From: Nitrosomonas sp. Nm34
Lineage (GTDB): Bacteria; Pseudomonadota; Gammaproteobacteria; Burkholderiales; Nitrosomonadaceae
Length of the DNA: 39,477 nt
Direction: 5' to 3'
Assembly: GCF_900113925.1 (NCBI RefSeq)
Contig: NZ_FORD01000028.1
Coordinates: forward strand, 1 to 39,477
The notes below the pieces were generated by a model that was given only the letters and a program-made list of their open reading frames with translations, was not told the origin of the DNA and searched no databases. The position numbers were made by a program, and so were the translations under genes. Below, in pieces: positions 28,631 to 36,793 of this stretch (within the stretch, counting starts at the first letter, position 1; each line of letters opens with the position of its first letter).

Positions 28631-28664
28631 ATTCAATATCCAAGAAGATCCAGCAATATCCTAG

Positions 28665-28690
28665 AACCCGCATAAACGCGGGTTTTTTAT
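28665..28690 (+). terminator. Terminator downstream of ssrA
   Basis: A 7-bp stem AACCCGC/GCGGGTT with a 6-nt loop is followed by a T-run. It lies beyond the attachment site, so it is carried by the island side of the junction. Confidence 0.85.
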
Positions 28691-28710
28691 TGCATTTATT
28701 GTCCAACAAA

Positions 28711-28792
28711 GGGTAACATTGCACAACTGCATCCACTTTTAGAAAGGGGTAACTCTCCGGGGTAACCCCGAAACTCAAAAAGGAGTTACCCC
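28711..28792 (+). promoter_or_regulatory. GGGGTAAC repeat cluster and RBS hairpin before integrase
   Basis: The octamer GGGGTAAC or a 7-bp version of it recurs: 28711-28717 (GGGTAAC), 28746-28753, 28759-28766 (in the near-palindrome GGGGTAACCCC) and inverted at 28785-28792. A further inverted copy lies inside the integrase gene at 28882-28889. The outer arms GGGGTAACTC (28746-28755) and GAGTTACCCC (28783-28792) could pair and cover the GGAG ribosome binding site. These may be integrase or Xis binding sites, an operator, or a translational control hairpin. Confidence 0.55.
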
Positions 28793-28794
28793 AA

Positions 28795-29994
28795 ATGCCC
28801 CTAACTGATACAGCAATCCGCAATGCCAAGCCCGGCGTAAAGCCTATCAAACTATTTGATGAGCGAGGACTATTCCTGATTGTTACCCCTACTGGTGGCA
28901 AATGGTGGAGGTTCCGTTTCAAATTTGATGGCAAGGAAAAATTGTTATCTCTTGGTACTTATCCGGACATAAGTCTGAAAGATGCTCGTTACCGTCGTGA
29001 TGAAGCACGTAAGTTGCTGGTCAATGGCGTTGATCCAAGTGCAAACCGTAAAGCGATGAAATCTGCCAGGATAGATCGAGCAGCAAACAGCTTTGAAATT
29101 GTAGGACGAGAGTGGTTCTCCAAATACTCACCAACCTGGGCATCGAACCATGGTGATCGTATTATTCGTCGTTTCGAACGAGATATCTTCCCGTGGATTG
29201 GCGGCCGACCCATTGCTGAAATAACTGCACCCGAGTTACTTTCTGTAATTCGTCGGATTGAAGACCGTGGCGCACTAGAAACCGCGCATAGAGCGCTCGG
29301 CAATTGTGGACAAGTATTTCGTTATGCCATAGCAACGGGTCGCGCTGATCGTGATCCTTCTGGTGATCTACGCGGCGCACTTCCCCCGGTCAAAGGAACA
29401 CATTTCGCAGCCACCACCGAACCAAAACGTGTAGCTGAAATTCTGCGGGTCATGGATGGTTACGAAGGCACACTGACAGTTCGCTGCGCTTTACGTCTTG
29501 CTCCATTGGTTTTTGTTAGACCTGGAGAATTACGCAATGCACAGTGGGCTGATATTGACATTAAAGCAGCCGAATGGCGTTACACCGTCACTAAGACCAA
29601 TACACCACATATCGTTCCTCTCTCCAGTCAAGCTATTGCAATATTACAAGAACTGCAACCCCTTACCGGAAGCAGCCGGTTTGTGTTCCCGAGTGCTCGT
29701 AGCTTTAGCCGACCTATGAGTGATAATGCCATTCTTGCAGCCATGCGGCGTCTGGGTATTGATAAAGAAGAAATGAGTGGCCATGGTTTTCGAGCAGTAG
29801 CACGAACCATTCTTGATGAAGTATTAGGGATTCGACCTGATTTCATTGAGCACCAGCTTGCTCATGCTGTACGTGATCCTAATGGACGAGCATATAACCG
29901 CACAGCACACCTACCCGAACGTAAGATAATGATGCAGCAGTGGGCAGATTATCTGGATAAATTAAAAGCCGATCAGAAGCGGTACCGATACTGA
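28795..29994 (+). CDS. P4-type tyrosine integrase
   Basis: 399 aa. An N-terminal DUF4102 arm-binding domain (about 1-90, with LTDTAIRNAKPG and RFKFDGKEKLLSLGTYPDISLKDAR spread over it) precedes a core-binding domain and the catalytic domain. Active-site residues can be placed: R242 (RPGELR), K267, H330 and R333 (GHGFR), H353/H357 (HQLAH) and nucleophile Y367 (AYNRT). It should insert and excise the element at the ssrA 3' end. AGGAG lies nine bases before the ATG. A 9-bp direct repeat TACCGATAC straddles its stop codon. Confidence 0.95.
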   Translation: MPLTDTAIRNAKPGVKPIKLFDERGLFLIVTPTGGKWWRFRFKFDGKEKLLSLGTYPDISLKDARYRRDEARKLLVNGVDPSANRKAMKSARIDRAANSFEIVGREWFSKYSPTWASNHGDRIIRRFERDIFPWIGGRPIAEITAPELLSVIRRIEDRGALETAHRALGNCGQVFRYAIATGRADRDPSGDLRGALPPVKGTHFAATTEPKRVAEILRVMDGYEGTLTVRCALRLAPLVFVRPGELRNAQWADIDIKAAEWRYTVTKTNTPHIVPLSSQAIAILQELQPLTGSSRFVFPSARSFSRPMSDNAILAAMRRLGIDKEEMSGHGFRAVARTILDEVLGIRPDFIEHQLAHAVRDPNGRAYNRTAHLPERKIMMQQWADYLDKLKADQKRYRY

Positions 29995-30047
29995 TACCGA
30001 TACATCACTTTGCCTAACTTTCATAAATTACACAAAAAGAAATCAGG

Positions 30048-30554
30048 ATGGCCGATAAACCTAAAAAACTGACCCGGGCAGAGATTGATGCTATGAGCCA
30101 CGAAGAACGCAGGCGCTGGGTTGAGGAGAAGATGAATGAAACTGCATCTCAAAAGATCAACGACGTGTTAGCTTATATAAAAGTAAATCCCCAATGTGGA
30201 AAGCTTTTCTGTGAGAAGATTCTTGAAGCATTTAATTCCGACGACGCTGGTGGATTTCCGGAATTGTTGCTTAGATTACAAGACTCAAGAAAAGGGAAAT
30301 CCCGAGGAAGCAGGAAAACTTGGACCAAACAACGCTATCTTAATATTCTTATACGTTATGAATTACTCGTTAAGTTGATTGGCCGAGAAGAAACCCAAAG
30401 AGTGATTGGTGAATCGGAAGGAATTGGGGTCAATGGAAAGGATGGTTTTAATCCTAAAAAAGTTGAGGAAAGAATCACTGAAGCCAGAAAAATCATCCTA
30501 GAAGATGAGCTAAATAAGTACCTACCCGATTATATGAATATAAAAAAGTTATAG
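30048..30554 (+). CDS. Hypothetical protein
   Basis: 168 aa, highly charged, probably all-helical and cytoplasmic. The first 30 residues are a charged helix (LTRAEIDAMSHEERRRWVEEKM). The centre has a basic stretch (RKGKSRGSRKTWTKQRYL) that could bind nucleic acid. I do not recognise a family. It sits between the integrase and the AlpA-type regulator of the island, in the same orientation, with a weak ribosome binding site (AGG adjacent to the ATG). A link to control of excision or replication is possible but not shown. Confidence 0.6.
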   Translation: MADKPKKLTRAEIDAMSHEERRRWVEEKMNETASQKINDVLAYIKVNPQCGKLFCEKILEAFNSDDAGGFPELLLRLQDSRKGKSRGSRKTWTKQRYLNILIRYELLVKLIGREETQRVIGESEGIGVNGKDGFNPKKVEERITEARKIILEDELNKYLPDYMNIKKL

Positions 30555-30659
30555 GCAAATGTTGGGTGCCCCCCCTAATTGAGATAATAAAGGGGGCTGA
30601 CCACACTGCTCCTCGGTGGTTAAATGTGGACATCATTAATTCACATGGAGCAAAACTGA

Positions 30660-30983
30660 ATGCCACGTTTCATAGCTAACAAGCTACATCATCAATCTCA
30701 TATCGGAAATCCAAAAGCAACACTTCCAATGCATGCAAGTATTCAGATACATCATCTCCCAGAAACCGGGTATCTACGCATTCATCATATTATCGGGAAT
30801 CCAAAGGCAATACCGCCAATTCCAGCAATCATCCCTGTCAGCAGAAGTGCCTGGTGGGCAGGCGTTAAATCTGGCCGTTATCCCCAACCCGTACGTACGC
30901 TAGGACTCAGAATTACTGCCTGGTCAGTAGAAAGTATTCGGGCACTGATTAAGCAAACCGGAAGTGAGGATAACAATGCGTAA
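30660..30983 (+). CDS. AlpA-family transcriptional regulator / excisionase-like protein
   Basis: 107 aa. The C-terminal part (about 36-98) matches AlpA/MerR-like winged-helix regulators of integrated elements: TGYLRIHHIIG, then the insert IPPIPAIIPVSRSAWWAGVKSGRYPQPV, then ITAWSVESIRALI. Such proteins control integrase expression or act as recombination directionality factors. GGAG lies nine bases before the ATG. The N-terminal ~35 residues are unusual because they look like an imperfect duplication of the segment IIGNPKAIPPIPA (see findings). It overlaps or abuts the next gene. Confidence 0.8.
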   Translation: MPRFIANKLHHQSHIGNPKATLPMHASIQIHHLPETGYLRIHHIIGNPKAIPPIPAIIPVSRSAWWAGVKSGRYPQPVRTLGLRITAWSVESIRALIKQTGSEDNNA

Positions 30984-31362
30984 CAAGAGGAAAGCTCCAA
31001 AAACACACCTCAGATCCGGGTTGATCAACTTTACACCCTCGCCTTGGGTAAAAGATGACAAAAATTGGTTCTCAGCTAACGCATCACTTTCTTATCGTAT
31101 TCGGCGTGTTTATGACCACGAGGCTCCTGAAGAATTTAATGAAGGGTTAACCCATGTACTGGTCAGGCAGACAATGCCGGGCTATCGGGAAAGAATATTT
31201 CTAACTGATCCACCGAAGGGTTCTGGATTTGATTCTCTGCCGGATATTGACGAAATAGGTTTCATTTTGTGGGAAAAGCTTCATGATGGATCAACACGTG
31301 TATGCCTGAACGAGATAGTCCGTTCAGCTCGCCTGATGAGTATGCCGGGAGAGATGCAGTGA
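30976..31362 (+). CDS. Hypothetical protein of the island replication operon
   Basis: 128 aa from the ATG at 30976, which has GAGGA five bases before it. A GTG four codons earlier is less likely. The protein is mixed alpha/beta with no membrane segment or known motif; I do not recognise the family. It overlaps the end of the AlpA-type gene by 8 bp and the GTG start of the primase gene by 4 bp (GTGA). The three are therefore translationally linked. Position before a primase suggests a role in replication control or as a primase accessory factor, but that is inference. Confidence 0.65.
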   Translation: MRNKRKAPKTHLRSGLINFTPSPWVKDDKNWFSANASLSYRIRRVYDHEAPEEFNEGLTHVLVRQTMPGYRERIFLTDPPKGSGFDSLPDIDEIGFILWEKLHDGSTRVCLNEIVRSARLMSMPGEMQ

Positions 31363-33668
31363 TTCACGCTATCGCCGGGAGGACAGAAGATTTGATTTCT
31401 GATTCCAACATTCTTATCAAAGTGATAGAGCCAATTGTCGCACGCGTACGTACTGATACTCACTGGATAGCAGAGAGGGGCAAACCCCCACGGTGCATTA
31501 AAGAACCGCTGACAAGAGCCAAGCTGATTAAACACCTTACTAATGGTCCGCGCTGCGGTGTTGCGCCTATCAAACCTGGCACATCAGTGACAAGAGTGTC
31601 CGTAATCGATTTTGACAGCCACCAGGGCGAGACCGAGTGGGAAGATATGAAGGTTATCACGATGGATGTCGTTCAGGCACTTAGAGACCGGGGATTCTCG
31701 CCAATCGTGTTTAGATCTTCCGGTGGCAAAGGCGTACACTTATACCTCATTTGGGACAAACCCCAAGATGCATTCAGTGTAAGGAAATTTTTACAAGACA
31801 CACTCCTCACTGTTGGGCTTTCTGTTGGCACAAAAGGAGTGGCCCAGGCTCAAGTAGAGATCTTCCCCAAACAGGACGTTGTTGAGGAGGGTAAATTTGG
31901 CAACATGTTTGTCCTACCATTAGCAGGGCACTCGTGTCCGCTCGATCCAGATTCACTTAGTGATATCGATAAAGCCAATGCTCTGCAGATACGATGGAAG
32001 ATATCACCTAATGTGCCAGCGGCGAATAAGCCTGAACCAAAGACCGCTCGTACCCAACCCGTAAAAGGAGAACTAGAGAGCGGTGCAGGCCTGGGGAGAC
32101 TTCGGTCAGCCTTAGATGCGATTCCATATGGGAACGCTGATCAGTTTGGCTACCAGCGGTGGTTGAATTTTGTACTCGCGATTCACCATGCCAGTGCTGG
32201 TTCCGCTGAAGGACTTAGGTTAGCACACGACTTCTTTTCGCGGGCAACTGAATATGACGGGGAAGAAATCGATGAACTGTGGAAAAGAGCTGACTCTACT
32301 CGGAGAGAACGACCGGTTACAGAAGATACGATCTATTGGGAAGCGCGCAAGCATGGGTGGAGCGACCCCAAAGATTTGGACGATTTTGAGGATCTGACCC
32401 AGACAGAAGTGAGCAGTTCTGTAAAACTTCCTTCCTTCGTTCGCAATGAGCGAGGCATACTGTCAACTATGGATAACCTGGTTAAGGGGATCGGATGTAG
32501 AGAAGTATGTGGTATGGATGTAGCCCATGATACTTTTCGTGATGAGATCATGTACAGTACTGATGGCGGTGAAAGCTGGGTACCTTTTAAAGATGCAGAC
32601 TATACCCAGCAACGTATTAACCTCGAACGCAAGGGCTTCAAGCCGCCTACCAAAGATAACATACGTGAGGCTGTTCTGTATGTTGCAATGAAGAATGAGT
32701 TTGATAGTGCCCAGGTCTGGTTAAACCGGCAAGAATGGGATGGAGTAAACCGTGTCGAAAAGTTCCTTTCCGACTATCTCGGCGTTGCCGATACACCCTA
32801 TCACCAAGCAGTATCACGCTATCTGTGGACTGCTCTAGCTGGCAGAGTCCTGCATCCTGGGTGTAAGGCTGACATGGTAGTTGTTCTGACAGGCAAGCAA
32901 GGCACGCGTAAGTCTAGTGCAGTAGCTGCACTATCACCCGATCCTCAGTACTTTGCTGAGATGAGCTTTAGCGAGAAAGATAATGATCTTAGTCGCAAGA
33001 TACGCGGCCGCCTGGTCATTGAGATTGCTGAGCTCAAAGGCTTGAACTCAAGGGATGCTGAACACGTCAAGGCTTGGATTACCCGACAACAAGAAGACTG
33101 GACTCCTAAGTATCGAGAGTTCAATACCATCTATCCAAGACGTGCCATCCTGGTAGGCACCACTAACTGCGAGGACTTCCTCTCTGATGAGACTGGTAAC
33201 CGTCGATGGTTGCCAGTAAAAGTAGAAGGCATCATCAATGTGGATCGAATTATACAGGATTGCCCTCAACTGTGGGCTGAAGCCTGCGAGATGTTCAATA
33301 AAGCTGGCCGCATTGATTACCTGGAAGCAGAGACCTTAGCTGCCGAGATTCATGTTGAACATATGATGAGTGACCCATGGGATTCATTTGTGGCAGAGTG
33401 GCTGAAGAACAGGCTAGCTATCCATACAAATGGTTTTGATGATCCACCGCGTGATTATTTGCAGACACACGAAGTGCTTATAAGTGCTCTTGGCTTTCAT
33501 CCAGCAAGTATTAAGCAGTGTGATGAAACGCGTATCGGCAAGGTCTTAATAAGGCTTGGCTATAAGAAAACAAGGAAGCGTATAAATGGCCATCAACCGC
33601 GGGTATACGTTCCTACCGTTCCCACCATGTCTTCCCAAGGTAGGAACGCGGAGAGCCAGTTAAATTAA
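31359..33668 (+). CDS. Primase-helicase: AEP-type primase + PriCT-2 + VirE-type ATPase
   Basis: 769 aa from a GTG at 31359. That start is preferred because it overlaps the upstream stop (GTGA) and has GGGAGAG upstream; an ATG at 31302 would add 19 residues. Domain order: an archaeo-eukaryotic-type primase region (about 60-200) with VIDFDS, SSGGKGVHLYLIW and GNMFVLPLAGH; a PriCT-2-like linker (about 244-331); and a virulence-associated-E/SF3-like ATPase with Walker A GKQGTRKSS (about 512-520), Walker B region LVIEIAEL, sensor VGTTN and DETGNRRWLPV. It should prime and unwind DNA for autonomous replication of the element. The iteron-like cluster at its 3' end is the probable origin. Confidence 0.9.
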   Translation: MIHAIAGRTEDLISDSNILIKVIEPIVARVRTDTHWIAERGKPPRCIKEPLTRAKLIKHLTNGPRCGVAPIKPGTSVTRVSVIDFDSHQGETEWEDMKVITMDVVQALRDRGFSPIVFRSSGGKGVHLYLIWDKPQDAFSVRKFLQDTLLTVGLSVGTKGVAQAQVEIFPKQDVVEEGKFGNMFVLPLAGHSCPLDPDSLSDIDKANALQIRWKISPNVPAANKPEPKTARTQPVKGELESGAGLGRLRSALDAIPYGNADQFGYQRWLNFVLAIHHASAGSAEGLRLAHDFFSRATEYDGEEIDELWKRADSTRRERPVTEDTIYWEARKHGWSDPKDLDDFEDLTQTEVSSSVKLPSFVRNERGILSTMDNLVKGIGCREVCGMDVAHDTFRDEIMYSTDGGESWVPFKDADYTQQRINLERKGFKPPTKDNIREAVLYVAMKNEFDSAQVWLNRQEWDGVNRVEKFLSDYLGVADTPYHQAVSRYLWTALAGRVLHPGCKADMVVVLTGKQGTRKSSAVAALSPDPQYFAEMSFSEKDNDLSRKIRGRLVIEIAELKGLNSRDAEHVKAWITRQQEDWTPKYREFNTIYPRRAILVGTTNCEDFLSDETGNRRWLPVKVEGIINVDRIIQDCPQLWAEACEMFNKAGRIDYLEAETLAAEIHVEHMMSDPWDSFVAEWLKNRLAIHTNGFDDPPRDYLQTHEVLISALGFHPASIKQCDETRIGKVLIRLGYKKTRKRINGHQPRVYVPTVPTMSSQGRNAESQLN

Positions 33669-33811
33669 GCATTTCGCCCATTGTTCCTACTGTTCCTACC
33701 TAATCTTGTAAAGGAGGATAGATATATACAGAGAGTATTGGGAGAGCATAAAGGGAAGATTACAATAGTACTGTGGAATAGGTAGAAGAAAAAGGTAGGA
33801 ACAGTGGGAAC
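33609..33811. repeat. Iteron-like cluster: seven copies of GT(A/G)GGAAC
   Basis: The octamer GTAGGAAC or GTGGGAAC occurs inverted at 33609, 33618, 33683 and 33692, and direct at 33640, 33795 and 33804. Six copies form three pairs spaced exactly 9 bp. The two outer pairs after the gene form a 20-bp inverted repeat (TTGTTCCTACTGTTCCTACC at 33681-33700; its complement with one mismatch at 33794-33813) around a purine/AT-rich 90 bp. The first three copies lie within the last codons of the primase gene. This arrangement suggests a replication origin or a plasmid-style control region. Confidence 0.65.
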
Positions 33812-33965
33812 AAGGGAACTATGAGATATAAGTGATTAAATAGTATAAGTAAATTAAGCGCATGCTGAGAACATGGTAGGCGCAGGTGAGAACAGGTTGG
33901 GAACACCAAAAGATGCGCAAAACAAATTGCTTAATTATTTCGTAAAAAGCATGGGGAGAAGAATA

Positions 33966-34583
33966 ATGGGTGGTTTTAGAAGCGGACAATGGCGTCGCGG
34001 CAGAAACACGACAAAAGATTATCTGGCACTCGACGTACGTAAATTACAACGAGACGGTTATCTCACTTCAGACCGAATCTTAACCATCCGTTGGTTTTGC
34101 AATCATAGAAAGATTGGCACAATCAATATAACGACTCAATCTGATCATATCGTTATGAAATATCACTATCAGCACGAGAATGATGACCGGCTGCCTATGG
34201 AATACATCGTGAAACTGGAAAGAACGCTCTGCAATTATGGGGAGCAGCGTCCCTGGTTTATCTGCCCTGTAACAGGCTGTGGCCGCCGGGTAGCCATTCT
34301 CTATGGTGGCAAGGTGTTCTCTTGTCGGTATTGCCACAAGCTGGCTTATGCCTCGCAAAGAGAAGACGTGCATGATAGAGCTTTACGTCGGGCAGACAAA
34401 ATACGGGAACGACTGGGCTGGGAACCTGGCATCTTGAATGAAATGGGTGAGAAGCCAAAAGGAATGCATTGGCACACCTTCGACCGTTTGATTGATGCAC
34501 ATAACATTATCTTTGAAGCAAATCTGAGAAAGTTGGCGAAACAATTTGGAATAAAGCTTAAGACAGGGCATCCACAATGCTGA
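33966..34583 (+). CDS. Zinc-ribbon protein of unknown function
   Basis: 205 aa from the ATG at 33966. The frame is open 31 codons upstream, but only this ATG has a strong ribosome binding site (GGGGAG, seven bases before), and MGGFRSGQW matches the start of a family common on proteobacterial islands. A zinc ribbon is formed by C100-x4-C105 and C120-x2-C123 (CPVTGC...CRYC). The C-terminus is basic and helical. It may bind DNA or RNA. Function is unknown. It lies just after the iteron-like cluster. Confidence 0.7.
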   Translation: MGGFRSGQWRRGRNTTKDYLALDVRKLQRDGYLTSDRILTIRWFCNHRKIGTINITTQSDHIVMKYHYQHENDDRLPMEYIVKLERTLCNYGEQRPWFICPVTGCGRRVAILYGGKVFSCRYCHKLAYASQREDVHDRALRRADKIRERLGWEPGILNEMGEKPKGMHWHTFDRLIDAHNIIFEANLRKLAKQFGIKLKTGHPQC

Positions 34584-34874
34584 ACGGAATGGCTCCGAGC
34601 AGAAATAAGCCAACCTGTTTCCAGAGAATCTGGATAAAGCCGAAATCAGCCCGAGAAAGATTGCCGATAAATTGTGCGATGCTCTGCAATGGAACTGCCC
34701 GTGCCGCGTCCACTGTCGTTACCAATAGCAGCGAGAATAGAAGCACGCGCTCAGAAAAACAGCTGCGCCTGAGATCGCTGCAGCCGAGAATGCTGTGGCG
34801 AATAGTAACATGAGATCTGGTATCAGGTTTTAAGGGTCCATTATTCACTAATACTGTGCGTGTTGATGGAAATG
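34584..34874. other. Non-coding or degenerate 290 bp
   Basis: Overlapping open frames on both strands (78 codons plus; 96 codons minus) lack ribosome binding sites and recognisable motifs. I call no gene here. It may be decayed DNA at a junction, since gene direction changes on the right side. Confidence 0.4.
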
Positions 34875-35778
34875 TTATGCTTTGTTGACCGAAATGACGA
34901 AAACCGATATCCCAAGGATGTCAGCTAGATTCTGTAACGCAGCTGGAAGTGTCCTCTCGGTTACAAGTACTGCTCGCGCGGTTGGGGGGAAAAGGAGTGC
35001 TTTTTGCTCTGACCGAAGAAGGGCTTGATACTTCACAGCTTGGAATAAACCGCGATTCAAGTCAGCATTATTTGAAATTATAGACTTTACCTCCACGCCG
35101 AGGTATCCATTCTCGGTTTCAAAAACGATATCCGCCTTATCACCGGAGGCGAACAAGTATTCTTCTTGACCATTCTTTGTGTTTCTCGGCAGGCCGACAA
35201 CATGTGGGTTTGTGGCAACAAAGTCCTTCACGTTTTTGTGTTGTTTGCTTTCCTCTTCTGAAGACCAACCGCCTCTGCCAGGCTTTTCGATATTGTCCAC
35301 GTCAACGACCTCCTCCTCAATGCCATCGTGAATAGGGTGAAGCTCATATTCTGTTAGCACATCATCCCAATACTCATAAGAAAAGATGTCTTGGTGAATT
35401 TCCTCAACGATGGCCCGTTTCTCGTCTTCAGACATACTGTCCACGCTTTCATCGGGCTCATAATACCGCTGAAGGTAATAAGTTCACCCCTTTTCCGGGG
35501 AGGCCATTGCCTGCGTTCACGACTATTGCATTCAACGGGGGAATCGGTTCCCCCCACTCTTCTTCCGTCTCGATCAGTGCGCTTCCTATTGAACCTGCTG
35601 GATAGCCATATTGAACAGCCATAACATGGTGGCCGAGTCCCCTGTTTACGATCTCTTGATCTAACTGCCCATATGTAATTGTTCTTCCATTTTTTGCGCA
35701 CCATATCAGGATCGGTAGTGCAGCTCGCGCAGTTACCTTTGTCCAGCTATCGCCTTGTAGCGCTTCTGGTAATGGCAT
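34875..35778 (-). pseudogene. PD-(D/E)XK nuclease-like gene broken by a 1-bp frameshift
   Basis: Two adjacent frames, 35458-35778 and 34875-about 35480, make one 300-codon gene if one base is removed in the run near 35480-35481 (total length then divides by three). Without the shift the protein reads ...GLPGKGVN then YYLQRYYEPDE and on into the second frame. The N-terminal ~100 aa contain ITYGQLDQEI and LNAIVVN. The C-terminal domain has a restriction-endonuclease-like core: D105 (ADIVFE), E118-V-K120 (GVEVK) and QAVKY (numbering of the downstream frame). This suggests a defence or repair nuclease. It could be a true pseudogene, a programmed shift or a sequencing error. Confidence 0.65.
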
Positions 35779-35838
35779 ATGTTCACTCCTTTTCTATGCA
35801 TAACAGATACTTATATAATTCCTATATATTTTCTATGC

Positions 35839-35879
35839 TTTTAGCATTTATAGCAACTTTGCTGCTATAAATGCTAAAA
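35839..35879. repeat. Perfect 17-bp inverted repeat
   Basis: Arms TTTTAGCATTTATAGCA (35839-35855) and TGCTATAAATGCTAAAA (35863-35879) enclose 7 nt. It lies 61 bp upstream of the nuclease gene start, next to AT-rich TATATAATTCC and CCTATATATT tracts. It could be a terminator for either strand, an operator, or a recombination site. The rest of 35779-36167 shows no gene. Confidence 0.75.
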
Positions 35880-36167
35880 TTGCTAACAGTATATCCAAAT
35901 AAAGCTATATACAATTCTGGAGGTCATCACTGCCCTTACTGTTTCACACCTTTCTGCTTATCCTTTGACTAATTTATCGATCAAGTGCTAATCTGTTTTA
36001 GTTAAATCTAGATTTAAGCAGGGAGCAATTCTTTCTTACCCCCTTCTATGCTGTCAGTACAATAGCGCATGAATCGGAAAAACAACTCCAAAAAGCCCAC
36101 TTTTTTATCGGCCTAACCACATGCGCCATTATGAGAATATGCTTTGAACCATACGTGGCTGGTTTAG

Positions 36168-36533
36168 CTACATAGATCTGCCGAACCAGAAGACTTCGGT
36201 TTGTATGCAGATGCACTACCCAAACTAGTTGATGTCAACTTACCAAACCCGTTCCTTGAGCGCAGGATAAATCATGCACCCCTGCACCAGAACATAAATG
36301 AACCGATGCTCCTGTGCTCGCAACCAACCCTTCATGATGCTACGTCACCTCTACCGCCCGCCTCTGCTACTCCCATTGCCGCAGCCACTACCCTGAACAC
36401 ACTGGATGAATTCGATCTGTTCAGCGATGAACGGGAAGCACTGGCGAAGTACAGCGTATACCAAGAGGAGTTGAGCCAAGTTTTAACTATCGCCAAGCAT
36501 CCGTTTGGCAAATCTGCAATAGATGCTGACTGA
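36168..36533 (+). CDS. Unrecognised open frame, possible gene remnant
   Basis: An open frame with protein-like composition (LYADALPKLVDVNLPNPF; a Pro/Ala/Thr-rich middle; then LDEFDLFSDEREALAKYSVYQEELS), but no ATG with a ribosome binding site near the beginning. The only early start is a TTG at 36201. The look is that of the C-terminal part of a larger protein whose front is missing. I cannot assign a family. It may be debris at the left border of the cassette group. Confidence 0.25.
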   Translation, partial: LHRSAEPEDFGLYADALPKLVDVNLPNPFLERRINHAPLHQNINEPMLLCSQPTLHDATSPLPPASATPIAAATTLNTLDEFDLFSDEREALAKYSVYQEELSQVLTIAKHPFGKSAIDAD

Positions 36534-36672
36534 CAAGATCGACCGCCTGCCATATGATTTAAAAGCTGCCGCGAATGAACAAATCAAAAAACGGGCATTT
36601 AGGCGATTTTCTCTGTTGCGGGTACTTATATGCCCTTACTTGAAAATTTCACTCACGTCAACTATGCGTTAA
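36523..36672 (+). CDS. Small open frame overlapping the previous one
   Basis: 49 codons starting ATG at 36523, overlapping the end of the previous frame. The first 28 residues look protein-like (MLTDKIDRLPYDLKAAANEQ, then IKKRAFRR); the rest does not. It could be the truncated start of a gene whose remainder was lost when the cassettes or other DNA joined here. No family is recognised. Confidence 0.2.
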   Translation: MLTDKIDRLPYDLKAAANEQIKKRAFRRFSLLRVLICPYLKISLTSTMR

Positions 36673-36793
36673 ATCGCATATAATTATTATTCATGTGCAG
36701 AAGTTTAAAATTGTTTTGATAGTGGGTGATATCAGTATGTGATTCATCAATAGAAATCGAATTAAATCAGATTGGAGATGGTACAAAATTAAT

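Noticed and set aside
28566..28934. 122-codon minus-strand frame across the ssrA end and integrase start
   Set aside because: It overlaps the tmRNA and the integrase, whose identities are certain; it is a shadow frame.
34558..34848. Overlapping open frames of 96 codons (minus) and 78 codons (plus)
   Set aside because: No ribosome binding site, no motif and doubtful composition on either strand; left as non-coding or degenerate DNA.
35354..35704. 116-codon third frame through the nuclease region
   Set aside because: Arg/Lys/Trp-rich shadow; the two other frames give one consistent protein after a single-base correction.
35920..36000. Weak similarity to 39260-39308 (TTACTG(T/C)TTCACA followed by an AT-rich stretch ending near TGCTA)
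   Set aside because: The match is short and gapped; not enough to call a duplication or an attachment-site repeat.
36667..36680. GCGTTAAAT as another integron R' box
   Set aside because: No partner R'' box or foldable stem lies at the needed distance.
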